A stretch of 64,000 nt of DNA from CATOSD01 sp034422735 (GTDB lineage: Bacteria > Chloroflexota > Dehalococcoidia > Lucifugimonadales > CATOSD01): the NCBI GenBank assembly GCA_034422735.1, contig DAOUJL010000083.1, positions 1-64,000 on the forward strand. Direction: 5' to 3'. The notes beneath the pieces are model-generated. The model had not been told where the DNA came from. It saw nothing but the letters and a program-made list of their open reading frames with translations, and searched no databases. A program made the position numbers and the translations under genes. Numbering within the stretch: position 1 is the first letter of the stretch; the number at the start of each line of letters is the position of its first letter. Of this stretch, positions 59,107 through 64,000 are shown in pieces.

Positions 59107-60771
59107 TCAGTCCTGGACGGGCGTCGGCGGGCTGTCCGGCGGCTGGCGCTTGGACTGGTAACGCCTGGCGCGGCGCACCAGGTACCAGACGACCGCGGCG
59201 GCTATCAGCCAGACGGGGCTGAAGATGACCAGCCAGATGAGCAGCGTGGACAGGGACTGCAGCAGCGACGATAGCGCGCGCACCGCCTCCTTGCCGTCCT
59301 CGCCGGGGCTCCATCCGCCCACCGTCCAGCCGAGCGCCTGCTCGACGTAGATGCTCGTCCGGGAGCTGGCGTCGATGTCTCCGGCCTCGCTGGTAGCGGT
59401 TACGGTCAGCGTCACGTCGTAGGGCCTCGGCCTGTGGTTCGCGTAGGTGTGCGTGGCGGACGCGGTGGTCTGGCCCTCGCTCAGCTCGCCCGTTACGGGT
59501 TCGGAGCCGTCGCCGAAGTCCCAGCTATAGGCCACGTCCGTCAACCCGGCGGGCCGCGTGAACGAGCCGCTGACCTCGAACTCTTCGCCCTCGGTGACGC
59601 TGAACGCCTCGCCGGCGAACACCTCTATGTTGGGAACTCTGGTCACGGAGACGATCAGCGTGTCGGAGCCTTCGGCCACGCCCGCGTCGCCGGTGCCCGT
59701 CAGCTCGACCGTGGCGATGAAGGGCGAGTCGCGCTCGCTCTCGTACACGTGCGTGACGGTGGCTGTCACCTTCGCGTCGCCGTCCACGGTGGGCGCGACC
59801 CTGTGGCCGGTAACCACCCCCGTGCCGTCGCCGAAGTCCCACGTGAAGGTGAAGTCCTCGATGCCGTCGGGCGGAGTGAACGTGGCCCTGAATCTGGCGA
59901 TCTCTCCCACGCTTGCGGTCTGGTCGGCGCCGCCGTCGACGTCCATCTCGAAAGGCGCGAGCCTGAGGCGCACGTTAAGTAGCGAGAAGGCGGAGGTCTG
60001 CTCCAGGTAGGCAATGCGCCCTTGGATCACCTCCATCTCCTCCTGAACCCACCCGAGCTCCCGCTGCACGTCGAGGGCGTCCTCTACCTGCTGAGCCTTG
60101 TCGAACAGCGCCAGCAGCGCGTTCTCCGTGGCCTCGAGGTTGCGCATGCGGGACTGCAGGTCGACGTACTCGTCGGTCACGTCGACGCTGTTCGTTACTT
60201 CGTGGTCGACCTCCAGGGCCAACTGGCGAAGGCTGTCGATCGCGTCGTCCAGCGAACCGGCGGGCACCCTGACGGAAACGCTGCCCTGGTGCTTGAGGCT
60301 GTGGTCGGAGCTTACCATCCAGCCGCCCATGTCCCGCGCGATGTTCGTCGCGGCCTCGATTGCGGCGGTCACGTCGTCCACCACGATGCCCATGTCCACG
60401 GTGCGGACGATGATGCGCTGCTGGGCCACCAGCGACGCGACAGGCCGCTCGCTCGACTCGCCGGCGGTGGCGGCCTGGGTCTTGGAGGCGGCCGGCGCAG
60501 CGGGGGCGGCGAGCGCCGGCATAGCCGCGGGGGCGGCGGTAGGCACGGGCATGGGGGCGGCGGCCTGGGCCGGGGCGCTCTCTGGGTAGGAGTCTATGGC
60601 CGCCAGAGCGGGCGCGCCGGGCGCGCCAGGAAAACCGGGAGCATCCAAGCCGAATGAAGCGGTACTTTCGTCGAAGAACTCGCTCTCGTCGTCACTCGCG
60701 GCGCAGGCGGCTAACACGGCGGCAAGGGCGGCCATCGCCAACAGCAGAAACACCAGTCTATAGCCGAACAT
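59107..60771 (-). CDS. DUF4349 lipoprotein with two PKD domains
   Basis: 554 aa. Lipoprotein signal FLLLAMAALAAVLAACAA (lipobox LAAC), an Ala/Pro-rich linker, then DUF4349 (IIVRTVDMGIVVDDVTAAIEAATNIARDMGGW, SVRVPAGSLDDAIDSL, VDLQSRMRNLEATENALLALFDKAQQVEDALDVQRELGWVQEEMEVIQGRIAYLEQTS), two PKD domains with FTWDFGDGTG and YSWDFGDGSEP, and a final membrane helix followed by RRARRYQSKR. Two membrane attachments at opposite ends are unusual. AAGGAG lies seven bases before the ATG. Confidence 0.9.
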   Translation of the reverse strand: MFGYRLVFLLLAMAALAAVLAACAASDDESEFFDESTASFGLDAPGFPGAPGAPALAAIDSYPESAPAQAAAPMPVPTAAPAAMPALAAPAAPAASKTQAATAGESSERPVASLVAQQRIIVRTVDMGIVVDDVTAAIEAATNIARDMGGWMVSSDHSLKHQGSVSVRVPAGSLDDAIDSLRQLALEVDHEVTNSVDVTDEYVDLQSRMRNLEATENALLALFDKAQQVEDALDVQRELGWVQEEMEVIQGRIAYLEQTSAFSLLNVRLRLAPFEMDVDGGADQTASVGEIARFRATFTPPDGIEDFTFTWDFGDGTGVVTGHRVAPTVDGDAKVTATVTHVYESERDSPFIATVELTGTGDAGVAEGSDTLIVSVTRVPNIEVFAGEAFSVTEGEEFEVSGSFTRPAGLTDVAYSWDFGDGSEPVTGELSEGQTTASATHTYANHRPRPYDVTLTVTATSEAGDIDASSRTSIYVEQALGWTVGGWSPGEDGKEAVRALSSLLQSLSTLLIWLVIFSPVWLIAAAVVWYLVRRARRYQSKRQPPDSPPTPVQD

Positions 60772-60951
60772 TGGCGGGTCTCCTTCCAAATCGCCGCAAG
60801 CCGCGTCGGGGTGTAGCGGGCAGCCTGTCTTCGCATTATATCACCCTGCCCTACGGCCACTGCCGCTACCGCGGGCACCTCTTACCAGATGATACGCGCG
60901 CGGCGGCCAAAAGGTTCCAAGCGGCGGGTGATTAAACGCGGCGAAGGGGTA

Positions 60952-60981
60952 TTGACTCTGTTAGAACGTGCGTACTACTAT
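60952..60981 (+). promoter_or_regulatory. Putative promoter of the capsid block
   Basis: TTGACT (60952-60957), an 18-base spacer and TACTAT (60976-60981) lie 62 bases before the capsid-fusion ATG. The -10 matches the consensus at four of six positions. Confidence 0.5.
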
Positions 60982-61042
60982 CGATTCAGACCCCCCGTGA
61001 CGCCCTCGAACAGCAGATTAGCACGATAGGAAAGGAGACGGC

Positions 61043-63076
61043 ATGAACGAACAGACGCGCACGGCGGCCGCGGCCATCATCGGAAGCGCCGCTGTGGACG
61101 CAAACCGCTACCGGGTGACCATCGCGGCCAACGAGGAGGCGCGACAGCCTCCGACCCTCGACTTCGACGGGCTTTCGCTGGACAACTACATGCTCAACCC
61201 CGTCGTGATGTGGGCGCACGACGTATCGGGTCGCTCGCCCTCCGGTGGGCTGCCCATCGGCAGGACGCTGGAACTGGCCAAGACGGGCGCGGGCCGGCTG
61301 GTGGCGGAGTTCGAGTTTCTGAGCGACGACCCGTTCGCGCGGCGCGTGAAGAACGCATGGGACAAGGGCTTTCTGCGCGCGGCCTCCATAAGCTGGCTGC
61401 CCATCGAGACCGCGCCGGCGCGGGACGGCGGCTACCGCGACACCCGCTCCGACCTGCTGGAGTGGTCCATCGTGCCCGTCCCGTCGGACCCGGACGCGCT
61501 GCGAGAGAGCCACGCGAGGCTGCTGGAGGAGTTCTTGGGCGACGCACACCTCCCGCTCCAAAGCAAGCAAAACACGCTCAAGGAAAGGAGAGCAAGAATG
61601 GCAACCACAGACATGGAAGCAATCAGGAAGGACTTGGCGGAGATCAACGGATTCGTCCGGGAGCGCATCGACCCGGTGTCCTCGGAAGTGGGGCTGCTGC
61701 GGGAGGAGGTGGACCGGCTGGGCCGCGAGGTCGCCGAAGTCCAGCAGCGCGACCGGAGCCGGCGGCGCGACGCGCTCGCGAGGCTGGTCGAGCAGACGCC
61801 CGGCCACCACGTCGAGGAAGGCCCCTACGCCGGCATGGACATTCTGGACCTGGCGCTGGTGAGCCGCTTCGCCCGCTCCCAGCGGCGCGAGAGCTTCGGC
61901 CCGGCGTGGGTCGAGCGCGCCGAGGAGGCCAGGCGCGCGCTGGTGCGCGGCATCACCACCGCCGACGTGCAGGCGTCCCACCAGGAGGCCGCGCGCAGGC
62001 TGGCGTCGTGGTTCACGGTGGACTCCAAGCCGACGGGCCAGTACGAAGGCTTCGGGCGCGGGCTGCTACAGTCGATGACGCGGGCGGCGATGGACAGCAC
62101 CACGGCGGGCTACGGCGACGAGCTGGTGGCCACGCTCGAGGCGCGGGAGCTGTGGCTGGACGTGAACCTGCAGACGCTGGTCGCGCCGCTGGTGCCGACC
62201 TTCCCCATGCCCTCCAACCCGTTCGACGTGCCCACGCAACTCGGCGACGTGAGCTTCTACCCGGGCACAGAGAACGTCGCCGCGGCGGACACCAGGCTGA
62301 GCACCGGCAAGACCACGCTCACGGCGCACGAGCTCGTGGGCCAGGTGCCATACAGCTTCACGCTGGAGGAGGACGGCGTGATCGCCATGCTGCCGGAGAT
62401 CAGGGCGGCGCTGGTGCGCAACGTCGCGGAGACGCTGGACGACATCATCCTCAACGCCGACACCACCGCGCAGAACAGCATCAACGCCGACGGGGCGACC
62501 ATCACGGCGGCCAGCGCGGGCAAGGCGCAGTGGCTCATCGGCTACGACGGCATCCTGCACCTGCCGCTGGTGGACAACTCGGACCAGGCCAACAACCACA
62601 ACGCCGCCGTGTCCGACGACATGTTCAACGAGCTGCGCGCCAAGCTGGGCAAGTACGGCGTGCGGCCCTCGCAGCTCGCCTGGGTGATGGACGTGAACAC
62701 GTACATACGCGCCCAGGGCATCTCTCAGTTCAGGACCATGGACAAGCTGGGGCCCAACGCCACGCTGCTCACCGGCATGCTGGGCGCCATCGAGGGCATA
62801 CCCGTGATCGTGTCCGAGCAAATGCGCCTGGCGGACGCGGACGGCAAGGTCACCGACGCCGGCAACGGCGCGGACACGGGCCGCGTGCTGCTGTTCAACC
62901 GGACGCAGTGGGCGCAGGGCTTCCGCAGGCAGCTCAACATCGACGTGGACAGGGACCTGCAGAAGCGGCAGACCGTGGTCACGGTGAGCTTCCGACACGC
63001 GCTCACCGAGCGCAGCGGCTCCCGCTCCGGCGCCACGCACACCGCGCTCCAGTACAACATCACCGGCGTCGCCTAG
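61043..63076 (+). CDS. HK97-type prohead protease fused to major capsid protein
   Basis: 677 aa. Residues 1-180 look like an S78-type prohead protease (TLDFDGLSLDNYMLNPVVMWAHDVSG with the candidate His, GFLRAASISWLP with Ser, EWSIVPVPSDPDAL). Residues 186-270 are a coiled scaffold/delta domain (EAIRKDLAEINGFVRERIDPVSSEVGLLREEVDRLGREVAEVQQ), and the rest an HK97-fold major capsid (LVAPLVPTFPMPSNPFDVPTQLGDVSFYPG, LDDIILNADTT, WVMDVNTY, GMLGAIEGIPVIVSEQM). A strong internal ribosome site before Met186 may produce free capsid. AAAGGAG is present before the first ATG. Phage or domesticated origin. Confidence 0.86.
   Translation: MNEQTRTAAAAIIGSAAVDANRYRVTIAANEEARQPPTLDFDGLSLDNYMLNPVVMWAHDVSGRSPSGGLPIGRTLELAKTGAGRLVAEFEFLSDDPFARRVKNAWDKGFLRAASISWLPIETAPARDGGYRDTRSDLLEWSIVPVPSDPDALRESHARLLEEFLGDAHLPLQSKQNTLKERRARMATTDMEAIRKDLAEINGFVRERIDPVSSEVGLLREEVDRLGREVAEVQQRDRSRRRDALARLVEQTPGHHVEEGPYAGMDILDLALVSRFARSQRRESFGPAWVERAEEARRALVRGITTADVQASHQEAARRLASWFTVDSKPTGQYEGFGRGLLQSMTRAAMDSTTAGYGDELVATLEARELWLDVNLQTLVAPLVPTFPMPSNPFDVPTQLGDVSFYPGTENVAAADTRLSTGKTTLTAHELVGQVPYSFTLEEDGVIAMLPEIRAALVRNVAETLDDIILNADTTAQNSINADGATITAASAGKAQWLIGYDGILHLPLVDNSDQANNHNAAVSDDMFNELRAKLGKYGVRPSQLAWVMDVNTYIRAQGISQFRTMDKLGPNATLLTGMLGAIEGIPVIVSEQMRLADADGKVTDAGNGADTGRVLLFNRTQWAQGFRRQLNIDVDRDLQKRQTVVTVSFRHALTERSGSRSGATHTALQYNITGVA
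61581..61600 (+). promoter_or_regulatory. Internal in-frame ribosome binding site and ATG
   Basis: AGGAAAGGAG followed seven bases later by ATG (61598), in frame with the protease-capsid fusion. It separates protease from scaffold/capsid exactly, as if two genes had been joined by loss of a stop codon while the second gene's start was kept. Confidence 0.7.
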
Positions 63077-63086
63077 CCACACACAA

Positions 63087-63208
63087 TCCCTTCCCCCCTC
63101 GCAGGGGGGAAGGTCAGCCACACAAAGTCCCTTCCCCCTCGATGGGGGAAGGTCAGGCACACAGAGTCCCTTCCCCCTTGATGGGGGAAGGTTAGGATGG
63201 GGGTGAAG
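63087..63208. repeat. Tandem cluster of three subfamily B palindromic repeats
   Basis: TCCCTTCCCCCCTCGCAGG at 63087, then CCCTTCCCCCTCGATGGGGG at 63129 and CCCTTCCCCCTTGATGGGGG at 63168; each ends GGAAGGTCAG/GTTAGG and the last has the full GATGGGGGTGA tail. They are separated by CCACACAAAG/GCACACAGAG spacers, so the unit has multiplied by about 40 bases. It lies between capsid and connector genes. Confidence 0.85.
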
Positions 63209-63211
63209 AAA

Positions 63212-64000
63212 ATGCCAAACGCTTACGTCTCGCTCGACGCCCTGAAGGGCGCGGGCGTGCTGAACATTACCGGCGACGAGCACGACGAGCGGCTTCTCGC
63301 GGTCGCGGAGACGGCCAGCCGCGCCGTGGACCGCTACTGCAACCGCTCATTCTACGTGCTGAGCGCCGCCAGGAGCTTCGACGGCGCCGGCGGGCCGCGC
63401 CTGCTGGTGCCCGACCTCATCTGCGTGAACCGCGACGGACTGCGTACGGACGAGGACGGAGACGGCCAGCCCGACACGGCCTGGGGAACGGGGGACTTCC
63501 GGTTGCTGCCCGGCAACGCCGACCCGGACAACGACGGCAATCCGGCGTCACGCCCCTACACCGCCATCGAGGCCGCGGGAAACCGGACGCGCTTTCCGGC
63601 GGGGCGCGGCAGCGTGCGCGTCAGCGGCAAGTGGGGATGGTGGCGGCATCTGCGCCCCGCGGGCCGGCTGGAGTCGGCCGTCACCGGGCCCGGCGAGACC
63701 ACGCTCGAGCTGTCCGAAGGCTCGGACGCGGCGGCGGGCCGGACGGTCCTGGTCGGCTCCGAGCAGATGTACGTGGAGGCGCGACGGTCGAACGCGCTGA
63801 CGGTCCGGCGCGGCGTGAACGGCACGGTCAGGATGGGCCACGATGCCGGGGCGCAGGTGTCCGTGTTCGAGTACCCGCTGCCGGTGTCCGAGGCGGCGCT
63901 GACCCTCGCGGCGATCCTGTGGCGCCGGGGCAGCAGCGCGTACGATGCGCTGGACCCGGCGAGAGGCGGCTCGCCGGCGGGCATGGACCCGCTCGCGGCG
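63212..64000 (+). CDS. Phage head-tail connector-like protein (partial)
   Basis: At least 263 codons, open at the window end. MPNAYVSLDALKGAGVLNI, then ERLLAVAETASRAVDRYCNRSFYV, matches the start of gp6-like/head-tail connector proteins (a helical pair with the conserved RxVDxYCxRxF). The middle (GSVRVSGKWGWW) and end (LTLAAILWRRGS) also fit such connectors. The region GNADPDNDGNP is D/N-rich. It follows the capsid gene, as is normal in phage head clusters. No ribosome site is obvious because the repeat cluster precedes it; GGGGGTGAAG ends nine or so bases before the ATG and could serve. Confidence 0.65.
   Translation, partial: MPNAYVSLDALKGAGVLNITGDEHDERLLAVAETASRAVDRYCNRSFYVLSAARSFDGAGGPRLLVPDLICVNRDGLRTDEDGDGQPDTAWGTGDFRLLPGNADPDNDGNPASRPYTAIEAAGNRTRFPAGRGSVRVSGKWGWWRHLRPAGRLESAVTGPGETTLELSEGSDAAAGRTVLVGSEQMYVEARRSNALTVRRGVNGTVRMGHDAGAQVSVFEYPLPVSEAALTLAAILWRRGSSAYDALDPARGGSPAGMDPLAA

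Noticed and set aside
61210..63195. 661-codon frame overlapping the capsid gene
   Set aside because: Arg/Gly-rich out-of-frame reading of the capsid fusion; no family signals.
63087..63208. CRISPR-like array of three units
   Set aside because: Units are palindromic, vary in the loop, spacers are near-identical 10-base strings, and no cas genes are present.
1..64000. tRNA, rRNA or tmRNA genes
   Set aside because: I looked by eye for TPsiC-arm GGTTCGAAT-type motifs and rRNA landmarks and found none; a covariance scan would be needed to be sure.

Overview
The window is about 64 kb of high-GC bacterial chromosome packed with genes on both strands. The core genes (pepA, mtaB, fabF, recJ, lgt, a Xer recombinase gene, uvrC, leuS with a T-box leader, leuB) rule out a plasmid or phage contig. 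The T-box, a Bacteroidetes-like inositol-phosphate synthase, many CaiB/BaiF-type and amidohydrolase genes, abundant toxin-antitoxin and Uma2 genes, and dispersed CCCTCTCCC...GGGAGAGG palindromes together suggest a Chloroflexota / Dehalococcoidia (SAR202-like) genome. That taxonomy is inference from gene style, not a database result.

Layout. 0.3-2.5 kb: a membrane-anchored beta-propeller protein and a Uma2 nuclease. 2.5-13.6 kb: housekeeping block (pepA, class III aminotransferase, metallo-beta-lactamase-fold protein, mtaB, fabF, recJ, lgt) plus a small gene pair encoding a retropepsin-like protein. 13.9-17.3 kb: a visibly lower-GC pair, a secreted zinc metalloprotease and a lipoprotein, followed by about 0.9 kb without a convincing gene. 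18.1-27.4 kb: Xer recombinase, uvrC, slipin/NfeD pair, a VapBC-like module, glycerate kinase and an arylsulfotransferase-like protein. 27.5-33.1 kb: an accessory island with a 1044-aa helicase-nuclease, a DUF433/DUF5615 module and a helix-turn-helix/inositol-phosphate-synthase fusion. These modules are separated by C-terminal fragments of amidase genes. 33.2-42.1 kb: a long minus-strand catabolic block (two CoA transferases, leuB, D-aminoacylase, serine hydrolase, methyltransferase, VOC protein, amidase). 42.3-46.3 kb: HicBA, a zinc-ribbon/TM/CAP protein and a Phd-VapC pair. 46.4-60.8 kb: leuS under a T-box, a fused double ABC exporter, a heme-binding GlcG-like protein, hydantoinase-like and tartrate/D-malate dehydrogenase-like enzymes, small retropepsin-like proteins, NUDIX and a DUF4349/PKD lipoprotein. 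61.0-64.0 kb: the start of a phage-type morphogenesis block (protease-capsid fusion, then a head-tail-connector-like gene) running off the window.

Most noteworthy: (1) the HTH-MIPS fusion at 31527, whose promoter contains a perfect 9-1-9 palindrome between -35 and -10, which looks like an autoregulated, possibly substrate-sensing enzyme; (2) three amidase 3' ends punctuating the accessory modules at 30.6, 31.4 and 33.2 kb; (3) an in-frame palindromic repeat inside leuS; (4) a protease-capsid fusion with a strong internal ribosome binding site that could also make free capsid; (5) a T-box leader with a CUC specifier upstream of leuS.
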